Source: Euclidia mi (Eukaryota > Arthropoda > Insecta > Lepidoptera > Erebidae). From it: a DNA stretch of 64,000 nucleotides. The stretch lies in assembly GCA_944739405.2 (NCBI GenBank), contig OX123190.2, positions 20,806,807 through 20,870,806 of the forward strand. Direction: 5' to 3'. Shown here piece by piece: positions 21,540-31,732 of this stretch (its first letter is position 1; each line of letters opens with the position of its first letter). The notes under the pieces were generated by a model. The model saw only the letters and a program-made list of their open reading frames with translations, ran no database searches and was not told the origin of the DNA. Both the position numbers and the translations under genes were made by a program.

Positions 21540-21610
21540 TACGATCTTTTTGTCGCCTCTAACCATTACCACGGAAAGACAGGGGGTAGTACTATGCAGG
21601 ACTGACACCA
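21540..21610 (+). repeat. Dispersed repeat fragment in transposase intron 2
   Basis: CGCCTCTAACCATTACCACG and GAAAGACAGGGGGTAGTACT match the repeat at about 26650-26745 (inverted) and 43610-43815. Confidence 0.5.
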
Positions 21611-21785
21611 GCAGACAGTATTTATATAAGTATTATTTTATTTTCAGCCTTCGACATCACATGCATCGAGTTTGCATCCAATATCTGAGCCAGTAAGCGA
21701 TTCAGAATCGATTTTTGACACGCCTAGGAAAACTATGCTAAAAAAGAAACTTTTAAAATAAAGTACGGCGAGAAAGAATTTATCA

Positions 21786-22894
21786 GTGCAATTAAAGAAA
21801 GTAAAGCGTCAAAACAGGTATTTGAAGAAAAAAATAGAATCATATAAGACATTGGTTACTAATTTAAAAGAAAAATTTGGTTTGGATCCGAAAGCTGAAA
21901 CTGATTTAATGTTTAAAGCCGAGGTTGTAGAGTTACAAAAATCTTTGGTCAAACGAAGGAAGCAGAATAAACAATATCTATTATACACTGCACCATTACG
22001 CAAATTCGCCTTGACTTTGCATTATTATTCTACAGCAGCCTATCAATATGTCAGAGACATCTACAATAAAGCCCTCCCACATCCAAGAACCATCTGCAGA
22101 TGGTATTCATCAGTTGATGCAGAACCGGGCTTCACTGCCGAAGCGTTTCAAGTGCTAAAAGAAAAATGTCAATCAAGTGACAGGCCTGTGGTGTGCTCGT
22201 TAGTATTTGATGAGATGGCGATTAGAAAGCAAAAGCTATTTCATAATAAACGCAAACTTGGCGCGGTTAATTATGGAGTAGGCCCTGTGCAAGGTGCAGA
22301 AGAGGACACAGTGGCAAGCCAAGCTTTAGTATTTATGCTTGTGTCCTTAAATGAAAATTGGAAACTGCCTGTTGGATACTTTTTAACATCTGGAATCACA
22401 TCTGAAACCAAAGCAAATTTAATAAACATTTGCTTAAAGAAGTGCCACGAGGTTGGTGTTACTGTTGCAAATCTCACATTTGATGGATCTTCTGCAAATT
22501 TTAAAGCTGCTGAAATTCTAGGATGTCAGTTGACTGATGCTAACAATTTAAAAACATTTTTCCTTCATCCCACCACATCAGAAAAAGTGTGTATTTTCAT
22601 TGATCCCTGCCATGTTATTAAATTAATAAGAAATAATTTTGAACTGAAGAGATTATTGGTTGATGGAAATGATAACGAAATTAAATGGCAACTCCTTATT
22701 CGATTAAACAAACTTCAACAGGATGAAGGCCTTCAGTTCGGTAATAAATTATCGCCCCGTCACATACATTTTCGTCACCAAATTATGAAAGTTAAACTCG
22801 CCACACAATTACTTAGTATGAGCGTTGCTAAAGCATTAACTACGTGTGAAAAAGTATTAAAATATAGACAATTTCAGGATTACTTTGATGAATA
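21786..22894 (+). pseudogene. P-like transposase core frame
   Basis: Main open segment of the decayed transposase, between the premature TAA (21759) and a stop caused by a small indel near 22885. It carries the leucine-zipper-like coiled coil, the helix-turn-helix-like ICRWYSSV region, and the VFDEM and TFDGSSAN motifs of the RNase-H-like core. It is part of the pseudogene spanning 20935-24901. Confidence 0.85.
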
Positions 22895-23312
22895 ATTTCT
22901 TCGATACAATGAATTCTAGAAAAATTAACTTTTATGGTTACAAACGTCCAATAGATCATAAAAATAAATCTGAAATTTTTGCATTATTGGACGAAGTGAA
23001 GACATATATTATATACTACAACTCAGATTTATTTCCAAATCAAGAAGAGTTATTAGACGGAAGAATCATGAACCCAGAATAATAATGCATATAACTAAAA
23101 AAAAACTTGTTGAATCTTTAAATAAAACCGGATTTTTGGGTGCCATCATATGTATTGAGTCGATGAAAACATTATATAACCACATGGTAGAAGACAAAAA
23201 ATATCTGGACTACATTTCTATGTATCGCATAAGTCAGGACCACTTAGAACTTCTTTTTGGTTTAATAAGAAAACACGGTGGCTATAATAACAACCCCAAT
23301 ATACTGTATCAT

Positions 23313-24652
23313 TGCCGACCGCGCTCTAAGGCGGACGTGTAACGCGCAAATATATTTAATTTTATTGTTTAGCGCGGCGCAAGCCGGCGCTCGCAATTTT
23401 TATCACCATGAGTGACAAACTTGTGGCGAACGAGCTGCTGGCGTTCCTGCAGCAGAAGCTGGATGTCATGGACGAGGTGTCGGCTATCCAGATCTGTTCC
23501 AGCAACTTCAGCGAGGAGGACATAGCGGCTGCCAAGCTGCTTCTGTACAGGTCGCTAAACAAATGCGACCAGATGGTGTCCCGCAGACGTGACGGGACAA
23601 AGAAAAGTTTGCAGGACATTATCACGCTGCTGAAAGAGACCGATCCTGACGACGTGTCGACGTTTGTGGCGAGGGACTTGAACAAGTTGCCTCCCGTCAC
23701 TTTCGACCACGTCGATGTCACAAGCCTGTTGAAGGACATTGTGTTTCTGAAGGCAAGTTTAGCGGATGTACATAAGAAGCTACAGGCATCCCAAGACACC
23801 GTTGCACTCTTGCGCACGGAGGTGGACGACCTACACAAGGTTGTCAACTTAACTGGGTCACCGGCGCGTAGTAACGTCAACACGCGCCGAGGTGCATGCG
23901 TCGACACATCGGTCGCAAGTTTCGCGTCAGCAGTTTTGTCGCCGCGGAATGTTGTGACTGCTGAGTGCGCTATACAAGCGCCCCGCAGCCCTGCCCCTGG
24001 CCCCGCGGCGCCTCCGTGTATCGCCGCGCAAACTAAGCAAATAGAGGCTCAGCAGATAACTGCGAGCACCCCCGTTGCTTCCACGCTGAAGTCCATGCCG
24101 GAGACGGCAACGAAACGCGACGAGGACGCAGATGATGGTTTTATGACGGTGCAGAGGAGGAAGCGTCGTCAGAAAACCAACAAGAACTGCTGCGGTACGG
24201 CTCCTGTGGAGTCTGGTGCAAATATACGCGCTGCCGCACCGAACACACCCGTCTATGTCTCTCGCCTGCACTACACCACTAAGGCGGAGGACATCGCGGA
24301 GTACGTGCGCCAGAAGTCGAAGTACATGCCGAGAGTGCAGCTGCTGGAGTCGCGACGCAACGTCAACTTTAAGGCGTTTGTGGTGCGGGTCCCGACGTGC
24401 TATCTGCATGCTATTATGAAGGAGGACTTTTGGCCGAAGGGTGTGGTGTTCCGTCGCTTCCGCGGACAAGTGCCACACGAACGCATAACAACAACGTGCA
24501 AGTGAAGCAATACTAACATAGTTTATAAGTATATTTATACTAACAACCACTGTATGTATGTTAGACTCTAAGGTATTTATCTATGCGTCTATGCCACGCG
24601 AAATAAAATGATTTATTATTATTTATTATTATTATTATTATTATTACTACAG
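23313..24652 (+). mobile_element. ORF1-only retroposon inserted in the P-like transposase
   Basis: GC-rich segment that splits the transposase frame between GGYNNNPN and LQFRCAYKK. It contains a single intact frame (23408-24505), then a short 3' region and a (TTA)n tail at about 24610-24648. No reverse transcriptase frame is present, so it depends on a partner LINE, as HAL1-type half-LINEs do. The exact 5' boundary (about 23313) is inferred from where transposase similarity stops. A clear target duplication was not seen. Confidence 0.65.
23408..24505 (+). CDS. ORF1-like protein of a non-LTR retrotransposon, intact
   Basis: 365 aa from ATG 23408 (context TCACCATGA) to TGA. Residues about 1-100 are helical and acidic (KLDVMDEVSAIQICSSNFSE ... 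KLPPVTFDHVDVTSLLKDI). Residues about 110-145 are a coiled coil (LKASLADVHKKLQASQDTVA...). A Pro/Ala/Thr-rich linker follows (about 150-235), then a basic patch (VQRRKRRQKTNKN, about 251-263) and an RRM-like region starting at VYVSRLHYTTKAEDI (about 283). Coiled coil, basic stretch and RRM-like fold are the usual layout of LINE ORF1 RNA-binding chaperones. I recall similar N-termini in many lepidopteran genomes but cannot name the clade. Codon use is GC-rich compared with the host transposase. A domesticated retrogene is the alternative. Confidence 0.65.
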   Translation: MSDKLVANELLAFLQQKLDVMDEVSAIQICSSNFSEEDIAAAKLLLYRSLNKCDQMVSRRRDGTKKSLQDIITLLKETDPDDVSTFVARDLNKLPPVTFDHVDVTSLLKDIVFLKASLADVHKKLQASQDTVALLRTEVDDLHKVVNLTGSPARSNVNTRRGACVDTSVASFASAVLSPRNVVTAECAIQAPRSPAPGPAAPPCIAAQTKQIEAQQITASTPVASTLKSMPETATKRDEDADDGFMTVQRRKRRQKTNKNCCGTAPVESGANIRAAAPNTPVYVSRLHYTTKAEDIAEYVRQKSKYMPRVQLLESRRNVNFKAFVVRVPTCYLHAIMKEDFWPKGVVFRRFRGQVPHERITTTCK

Positions 24653-24901
24653 TTTAGATGTGCTTATAAAAAAATTTTGTGTCACCTTGAACTGCGGTCG
24701 TCTTTTATGGGAAATTGTATCCCTTTAGACAATTTTAGCATTTTACATTATTCGTCTCAAACTCTCATCAACAGCACAACAGCCACTAATAGACACGACA
24801 AACTTGAATATGAAGTTTTGGAAAGTACGAGAGCCCTTGAAAGTGACATAGAGGCTGAAAATTATTGTACACAGTACATATACCTCAATGTGTACCTATA
24901 G
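24653..24901 (+). pseudogene. P-like transposase, C-terminal segment beyond the insertion
   Basis: Frame LQFRCAYKKILCHLELRSSF then MGNCIPLDNFSILH is collinear with the part of P-type transposases just after GGWNNNPT, showing that the retroposon sits within one older gene. It ends at TAG 24899-24901. Confidence 0.75.
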
Positions 24902-26074
24902 TTTCGTTTCGTTACGAAACTCTACTTTTGAACTTCCAAATAATTGGATCTGATCCGTTTTCAGAATATTACATAATAGCCTTTGCATCTAGCAAGCACA
25001 AGTGTGCAACATTCCCATTAAAGTGTAAACTGCGACATTGATTACATTTAGGTCAACTTGACTTTAAGAGCGTATACGCCTCGAGCGGCCGCTCGAGTTT
25101 AGGTTTTTATAGTACCGCGGTCGCCCGCCCACCGCGGATGCGAGACCCAACGCACTATGACGGTATTGCGTGGAATAATAATCTTGATCCTTCTTGCAAT
25201 ACATGAATAGTATTCGTCTATGTAATACGTCGATTATGATATAATAGTATTCAAATTAATTATTTTCAATGCACATGCATTTAAATGTATCAAATAAAGC
25301 TAGATATTATTTGTTTAGTAGGATGATGTTTCTCAGGATAACAACGACTATTTATAATAAGTTGGCGCTGTTTTATTATATGATAGAAATAATTTATAAT
25401 TGTCATGTACATAATTGTCACATTTCAAATATACATCGATTGCGTTATTAATACATGAAAACCCACGAATAACACTAAATACAAAACTAAAAGAGTCAGG
25501 TAAAAGGAAATACTTAATTAATTAAAAGTAGGAAAAAAAATATAAAATTAATTAACTTTATTATTTAACAATGTATAAACATTTAACGTACCTACACAAT
25601 ATCTCATGTGTGGCTAAATCACATACTAAAGTAACTGTACGTAAACAAAATGGCAGACGTAAAAAAATGTGCATTGTAAGATAATATCCGAATCAAGTGT
25701 GATTTTAAGTGCATTGCATAGTACCTATTAGCTAAATACCTATTAAATTGGTATTATGCTAACGGCGCGTCCTAGCTCAAAAATTACCATAATTTTGCCC
25801 CCCTTAAGAACCTCATACATGGGCTCTGTAAATTCAACGGTCGGTCACCCATCCATACAATGACTGTGATGTCAAAGTATGATTATTATTATACAATTCT
25901 GGCGGTTATCTGTGCGTGCTACTGTCCTATAAAAGAAAAATAAAAATGGTTTTATTTGTAGTTCTAAAACCAACTGCACGTTATAGCCTTTTTAACGAAA
26001 TACTTCGGTTTGATGGTATCAAATATATACAGACATAATAATTATGCAGGACGTTTTTTGTGTTTTATCCTTAT
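24902..26074. other. Intergenic sequence; 18-bp palindrome at 25080-25097
   Basis: CTCGAGCGGCCGCTCGAG is a perfect palindrome at 25080-25097. The rest is AT-rich without a recognisable gene. The right end of the P-like element should lie in the first part of this stretch but could not be located. Confidence 0.5.
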
Positions 26075-26165
26075 ACTAGCTGTCGCCCGCGGCTCCGCCC
26101 GCGTGGATTTCGGTTATCGCGATAAAAACTATTCTATGTCTTTCCTCGGGTCTTTGATTGATCGA
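26075..26165 (-). mobile_element. CTAG-ended repeat fragment
   Basis: ACTAGCTGTCGCCCGCGGCT followed by CGTGGATTTCGGTTATC and CTATGTCTTTCCTCGGGT, a very common lepidopteran dispersed repeat. Only its 3' part (minus-strand sense) is visible. Confidence 0.55.
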
Positions 26166-26308
26166 AGAATTTGTTATAATAATTGATCTCCTAACAGAAA
26201 ACCTCATCATACTGGACAACTACTGCTTAACCGTCAAGGATGTATACCTATGGCATAGTGCAGATGGGCTCTTATAGTTCCTCATCAGATGTTTCAGATT
26301 TTCGATTT

Positions 26309-26591
26309 TTATACATACATACATACATATCGCCACGCCTTTTATCCCTGAAGTGTGTAGAAATACACCTCTGCCTACCCCGGCAGAGGTTTATTTCTAC
26401 ACCCACTTTTCGCCAGAAATACTTTAGTCCCACGTAATAAGGGGCGAGCCTATTGCCGTACCGGGCACATTTCGAGACTCCGTGCTGCTACTGAGAATTT
26501 CGTGACATAAAAACCCAATAACACTGCCAAGCCCAGGAATCGAACCCGGGATCCCACGCGCACATTTATGCCGTGAGACCAACGAGGCAGT
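26309..26591 (-). mobile_element. tRNA-derived SINE, type 1
   Basis: (GTAT)n tail at 26309-26330. The body contains GAGGGATAAAAGG, CAGCACGGAGTCTCGAAATG and the B box GGGTTCGATTCC (complement at about 26533-26544), with the head near 26590. It includes an extra duplicated hairpin, CTCTGCCTACCCCGGCAGAG, at about 26370-26389. Confidence 0.8.
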
Positions 26592-26745
26592 CGTATAGGG
26601 TTTGATGTCGAGTTTTCCGTCTCTATGCAAAGATGGTATTTGCATCGTGTTATCCCTTAGTCGCCTCTTACGACACCCACGGAAAGATAGGGGGTGGTGA
26701 CACTTGTATTCTATGCCGTCAACCACACGGTCGATTTTTATAAGA
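26592..26745 (-). repeat. Dispersed repeat next to SINE
   Basis: GGGTTTGATGTCGAGTTTTC, CTTAGTCGCCTCTTACGACA and GGAAAGATAGGGGGTGGTG. Related sequence at 43610-43815 (plus) and 36265-36300. Probably the end part of a LINE. Confidence 0.5.
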
Positions 26746-27140
26746 CAACATCTGTCAAGTCTGTACATGTGATAGTTATAGCCTATATGTTGCCTAGACC
26801 TAATATAACAAAAAAGTTTATTTTAAATATCTCCAATAACTTCGAAGATTAGCGTGTACAAACAGACAAACTATATAGATAAAAAATCTGTCTGTATGTA
26901 ACAGACAGATTTTTTTTAGATCCTTGCTCCATTACTGTTTCTTAGTCTCCCTGATTTTTTTTTTGTAAATATATTCAATGTACCGAAATACTTTTTTTAC
27001 TGTTTTATTCTATGTTTCAAGGCGCCATATTAGGTAAATTATAAAGCGGTCCATTTCCGTCAGTCTCGCCCAGCCCGTTTGAGCGCGCTACTATGCTAAC
27101 CAGTAACCACTAGACTCCAGATGTATCTAAGAAGACTCCA
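26746..27140. other. Intergenic sequence with a small hairpin
   Basis: AAAAAATCTGTCTG (26881-26894) pairs perfectly with CAGACAGATTTTTT (26902-26915) across a 7-nt loop. Nothing else recognised. Confidence 0.5.
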
Positions 27141-27184
27141 GATGTAACTAACGTGTTGGTCTTGACCAACACGTTAGTTACATC
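27141..27184. repeat. 44-bp perfect inverted repeat (21-bp arms, 2-nt spacer)
   Basis: GATGTAACTAACGTGTTGGT at the left faces ACCAACACGTTAGTTACATC at the right. A related partial copy, CCAGATGTATCTAA, precedes it at about 27117-27130. Confidence 0.9.
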
Positions 27185-28002
27185 GTTTAATACGTAGTAC
27201 ATAAATAAAGTTACATCAACTTTATATATTTATAAAAAAATACGTTGAGAAAATAAATACGGATCAAGAGGCTTTAGCCGCGCTATAAACGTTTTGGAAT
27301 GCAATATTTACGTAAAATGGCGGACGCGGACGCGAGCGACAGGTCCATCCTCTGAGAGCGCTCAGCGCTGAATGGCGGACATAGCATCGCGCTTCGAGCT
27401 TTATAGGTCTTTTTAAAAAAATCATATTAATTACAAACGAAAAGTTTAGATTCCAATTTTTTTATATGACTTAAAATGAATCTTAATGTTTCTAAATATG
27501 TATATATCTTTTTAATAATCACAGTACTTTCTTAGATATAAATGCAAATTTGCGGGCTAAAATTAAGCAAAATGCACTGTTTTGATCTCCGATTTTCTTG
27601 AAAATTATGAATGAAATTACAATTTCTTTTTTTAACACTCGTTTTTAACACTCGCAAAATCGCCTCCGACGGAATAAACGCTCTTAAACCAACAATAGTT
27701 TAACGTTAGTTTGATTGGATTGGAATCTACAAGTAAGTAATAAGTAAGTAAGTTTAGTTGGCAAAAAAGGAAGAGCGACGTACTTATTCAATAAGCGGCT
27801 GACAGTTTCATTGACCGCGCTTACATTCATCTTCGTTAAAGTGCCGAAATAAACTACCAGCCAACAGAAATGTCTATCATCATCATAATCACCATCACAG
27901 CCAGAATATCCTAAGTAATATATATCCTAAATATCCTGAGTAACCCTCATACGTACCTCACGAGCAAGACTGACTGATGCCGATATTATCAAGACTGACA
28001 GA
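27185..28002. other. Intergenic sequence, nothing recognised
   Basis: AT-rich with a GC-richer patch at 27310-27400. No convincing frame or terminal repeat. Confidence 0.4.
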
Positions 28003-28200
28003 CTGCTACGCAAAAGCTTTTGAGTCACCTGTGACGTGCACCTCTTTACGTAGTCAAGTGCGGTTTAATTATTGCATGGTGGTGAAACGGAAACCTGCAT
28101 ATCTGAGAGATCTCCCTAACGTTCTCGATAGACCTCCATTGTGTACCAAACGGCACTTGGACAGAATTGTGGACTAAGGCAAGGCCTCGTCTGTGGGACA
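28003..28200 (+). mobile_element. tRNA-derived SINE, type 2, decayed copy
   Basis: CAGACTGCTACGCAAAAGC, then GGAAACCTGCATATCTGAGA, AACGTTCTCGATAGACC and GACTAAGGCAAGGCC follow the order of the type-2 SINE at 18820-19124, with many changes. Confidence 0.6.
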
Positions 28201-28793
28201 ATTTATTTACGGTGCTGAAATTAATAAAACCGAGTACTAGCTGTTTCCTGCGATTTCACCCGCGCGTTATTTACGATATCTTGACAATAGCGCATACTGG
28301 GTCAAATAGAGCCAATATGTATCCCTAAAAAGTCAGCTATATTTCAGTGAAAGTCCAATTTAAGTTAGTTTGCCATTCCAGAGATTTCTCCTACAAACAG
28401 GAAGACAGAAAAAGAGACAACATTTAAAAAAAAGTTGATTAAGACTTGGTAGCACTTGAAAAAACATAGACATTTCGAAATTATAGACAGACACTCCAAT
28501 TTATTTAAAAGTCTGTATAGGCTGTAGATAATAAATCGACTCCTAAAACCAGCCTTCCCATTTCTTACAGTCAATTATTACAATAGAATTCGTCACTCTA
28601 ACACGTCGTAATAAACATGATTATATATTTTGGTTATTAACACCAAGGCATGTGTAATATATGTTGTTACGCTGATTTAATTTATTACATGCGAAGCTGC
28701 GTAGGTACGTACAAGGTTTTGTACCCACTAATTAACTGATCATATTAAACATGAGTTTTATTACTCACCCAAGAATGAAGTCACGTACATCTG
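28201..28793. other. Intergenic sequence; possible CTAG-ended repeat fragment
   Basis: ACTAGCTGTTTCCTGCGATT at about 28236 resembles the 3' end (complement) of Helitron-like repeats. The rest is not recognised. Confidence 0.4.
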
Positions 28794-29176
28794 TATACAG
28801 AGTGTCACAAGACCCATCACCAAGCCGAAGTCTACTCGTTGTGGACATCATGCCAAGTCATACTAAACAAAAATAATACCTGGGAAACGATGTTTTTTTA
28901 AGTTTTCACATTGTTTAAATCGCAATTAAAAGCGCGCGCGTGCAATGCTCGAAATACCTACTTATTCATGGAGTCATAGGGCATCTAAAGAACATATGGC
29001 GGGGTACATGCATCGATTTTATTACCTAATAAAAAAAAATCCATACTAACTTTGAGCCTCAATATCTCCTGAACCAGTAATTTCCCAGGTATTGTGCCGA
29101 TGTAAAAAAATTTCGTAGTGATTGGTACAACATGGGATTTCAGTTTTCGTTAAGGGTTCTTTTTACACCCTGTATA
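28794..29176. mobile_element. 383-bp MITE-like repeat with TATACAGGGTGT-type ends (copy 1)
   Basis: TATACAGAGTGTCACAAGAC at the left and TTTTTACACCCTGTATA at the right form short inverted ends with TA at the tips. The inverted copy at 34466-34849 has almost the same length, and the two match along their whole length, including GCGCGCGCGTGCAATGCTCG. Confidence 0.8.
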
Positions 29177-29334
29177 TAAAATCCTTGCGTTACTGACTGA
29201 CTGACAGACAAGCTACAGCCGAAACTACTCGGCGCAAGAAGCTGGAACTTGGGGACCGTAGGGGTGCAAAGACGGGATCGGGCAAAACGGGAAATTCGAA
29301 AATATGTGCGTGCGAAGCCGCTGGCGTCGACTAG
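29173..29334 (+). mobile_element. Helitron-like repeat, family of 7307-7498
   Basis: ATATAAAATCCTTGCGTTAC, CTGACTGACAGACAAGCTAC and an end in GCTGGCGTCGACTAG (29331-29334). It abuts the MITE on its left. Confidence 0.6.
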
Positions 29335-29485
29335 TTTCAAATAATTTGCGCATGTTCATTATCACTATGAGCTGGTTAATCTGATAGTTGGATAGCCGTT
29401 TGTATGGTGAATTTGGTCTCTAGTCTTTCTTAACTAACATCATCGATGTCATACAACCTACATAGGTATTTTGCCTCGTCTCTTA

Positions 29486-29795
29486 GTGTCTAAACACACT
29501 ATACCGAATTTACGCCACCGAAGTTCGGCATGATTACGCCTGCCATGCTATTTGAATTACTAACGACACAATATACCGAAATTACGTTGCGTTATATCGT
29601 ACAGCGTAACTTCGGTCGGGCGTAACCGCGTAAGTTCGGCGGCAACTTTTCTAGTAGTAGCGCACAAGTGTAGTTCGTAGCACGAGCGTCAGTTCGGCAC
29701 TTATGGTGTGTCATATCAGCCGAATACGTCGGAACGTAAAATCAGCCGCGGAACTTCGGTCGCGTAACGGCATAGTGTGTTTAACACTTATTGTT
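29486..29795. mobile_element. MITE-like repeat with AAACACACTATRCCG ends
   Basis: AGTGTCTAAACACACTATACC on the left faces GGCATAGTGTGTTTAACACT on the right (about 29770-29789). The inside carries at least eight scattered copies of AACTTCGG/CCGAA(A)TTACG in both orientations. No frame of note; the 74-codon ORF at 29703-29927 runs over the right end and is not supported. Confidence 0.6.
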
Positions 29796-30364
29796 AGTGA
29801 GTCCTTTGATGATATTTTAAATAGGCATAATACTGTAGTATGTGTACTCCCAGTCGATTTTGTCCTGATTATTATTAGCAGAGAAGATATAATTAGCTCT
29901 TGTCTGTGCCCTCTAGTGGATAAGTAGAAACGTTCTAACTTTAGTCTGTAGTCTCTTGTCCAGTAATCTTTCTTCCATAGAAAAGTCTAACTCGGTCATT
30001 ACCTTACAATTCCAGAGAGTTTGTAGTCTGGATAGTTGTTGGGGTAGTTTATGCTTTCTTCGAAATTCGCTATTTCGATATTCTGTTGATAACCGAAGTA
30101 CGATAATGTATAGGATTAACTAATAGTGATGTTCAAATACCGTTTTGATTGACAAGTACGTAATTATACTAGTATCTACTAGTTATCCTTTAAATAGCAT
30201 ATAAGTAATCGACACGACGACTCGTTTGCGCCATACGTCTGACTACCTAGGTACTTCACTTATTATTTGTATATTATGTTACTGTAAAAGCCCGAAGTAC
30301 GGTAAATATTAATATTTCCCAGTAAATCCTAAGATTTACCAGCATGAGTTGGTAAATGTCCGAA
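29796..30364. other. Intergenic sequence, nothing recognised
   Basis: AT-rich, no frame, repeat end or RNA gene recognised. Confidence 0.4.
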
Positions 30365-30640
30365 TCTATACATATAAATAAAATTGGAGTGTCTGTTTGT
30401 AATATTAAAATAACCGCTTTTTACTAAAGGTATATGGATGTATATACCGAAATGTCATTTTTAAATTTTTGTCCGTCTGTCTGGCTGTCTGTTTGTTTTC
30501 GCTAATCTCTGGAACGGCTGGACCGATTTTGACAGTTGCTGGCGGATAGCTGATGTACCAAGAAGTAACTTAAGCTATAAATTAACGGGTACGCGGAGTA
30601 GTTCATGCGGGTGAAACCGTACGAAGTAGATTAGAACCTT
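30365..30640 (+). mobile_element. Helitron-like or related dispersed repeat
   Basis: Starts TCTATACATATAAATAAAATTGG, includes CTAATCTCTGGAACGGCTGG and ACCGATTTTGAC, and ends near GTGAAACCGTACGAAGTAG. This layout is typical of abundant lepidopteran CTAG-ended repeats, but the terminal CTAG is mutated here. Confidence 0.5.
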
Positions 30641-30674
30641 TCTTTTTTAGAACCGTAGTTTTTTAATAAAAAAA

Positions 30675-30760
30675 ACTAAGTTGACGGAGCCCTGCTTCGC
30701 AGAGCTCCTATTTTTGGGTTAAGGGTCACAAGAGAACCTAACATAATCTAGTTCCTTGAG
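30675..30760 (+). repeat. Dispersed repeat (GTTGACGGAGCCCTGC)
   Basis: GTTGACGGAGCCCTGCTTCG ... AGAACCTAACATAATCTAG; copies at 8700-8790 (inverted) and 18205-18300. Confidence 0.6.
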
Positions 30761-31732
30761 GGTCAGTCTCACCTAACCTTACTAACAACTGTTGTAAATA
30801 ATTACTTTTGGATTTACTGGGGAATCTTAAGATCTACTGCACTTCGGCCTTTTACAGTAACATATACCTACATACAATTCTTGCGTTAATGACTGATTGA
30901 CAAACAACGCACAGAAGCCGATGCCGGTTTATTATGTATGTTCCTTGAGAATTGTCCGAAGGGAGAGTAGAAACGATCAAATTAAAATAAAATTTCGCTA
31001 GCATCCCGTAGTGTAAGATTTTATCAGAATTTTCATACAATACGTTTATGTCTAGATAGACATGATATATTTAGCGAATATCTCACGGATCACGATTATT
31101 AAAAAAAAGTACCAATATAATTTTGATGGTTGTCATTATTGGTGAAAAAGGAAGAGTAGACTATTACCTTATTTCTTTCGAAAACTGAAGTACAGATCAA
31201 AGAGAAACACTAAACACGTTTGATTTAGTTATCTTTATACTAAAATTAACGCATTGATTGGTCTAGTATCCATTGTAGTTGGACAACAGCGTCAGAGCGT
31301 CACCTCTTTGTGAACACTGTAACTTATTTATGAATCTTTGCAGGTAGTCATACAATTTCACGAAATGCGAACAACATACTGTTATGGACTTGAAATTTCC
31401 AGCCTCTGGATGCAGCCGGCGCAATATAGATGACTATGGCAATGGGGCACCATCAAGATAAAATATTCGATGTAAAAATTGATCGCCTGTTAAAAAAACA
31501 GCGTTGAGTTTCCCAAACTTCCCGAAAGAATAAATAAAAGTTATAGAACACTCGAATAACTAAGTCTATTTATTTTTTTAAACCGAAACCATCTTTCTAG
31601 TTTCGTAGGACGTAATTAATGAAGTAAGGAATATAAAAGTTTACTCTCTGTTAAAACACGAACGTTTCGAACGAAAACTACTTAATGTATTATGGCAGAT
31701 ATGAAAACATTACCCTTGCTTTTGGCTTCGCC
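30761..31732. other. Intergenic sequence, nothing recognised
   Basis: No supported frame or repeat end. Confidence 0.4.

Larger units (their letters stand above)
20935..24901 (+). pseudogene. P-element-family transposase (THAP domain), decayed and interrupted
   Basis: Four segments collinear with P-element/THAP9-type transposases. Exon 1 (20935-21011, donor GTAAGT) and exon 2 (21257-21461, AG..GTAAGT borders) encode a THAP zinc finger: Cys4-x4-Cys9, then Cys60-x2-His63 and an AIP motif. Exon 3 (from 21648) has an in-frame TAA at 21759-21761, then a coiled coil (LKKVKRQNRYLKKKIE) and the transposase core. The core has SLVFDEMAI and LTFDGSSANFKAAEI, each with a candidate catalytic Asp. Frameshifts follow near 22885 and near 23083, and the frame continues to SQDHLELLFGLIRKHGG, which holds a Glu in a family-conserved block. 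A retroposon interrupts after about 23313, and the C-terminal part resumes at about 24650 (LQFRCAYKKILCH) to a stop at 24899-24901. Not functional as read. Terminal repeats were not found. Confidence 0.88.

Noticed and set aside
23362..24550. Long minus-strand frames (181 and 207 codons) opposite the ORF1-like gene
   Set aside because: Complement of a GC-rich coding frame; no recognisable protein.
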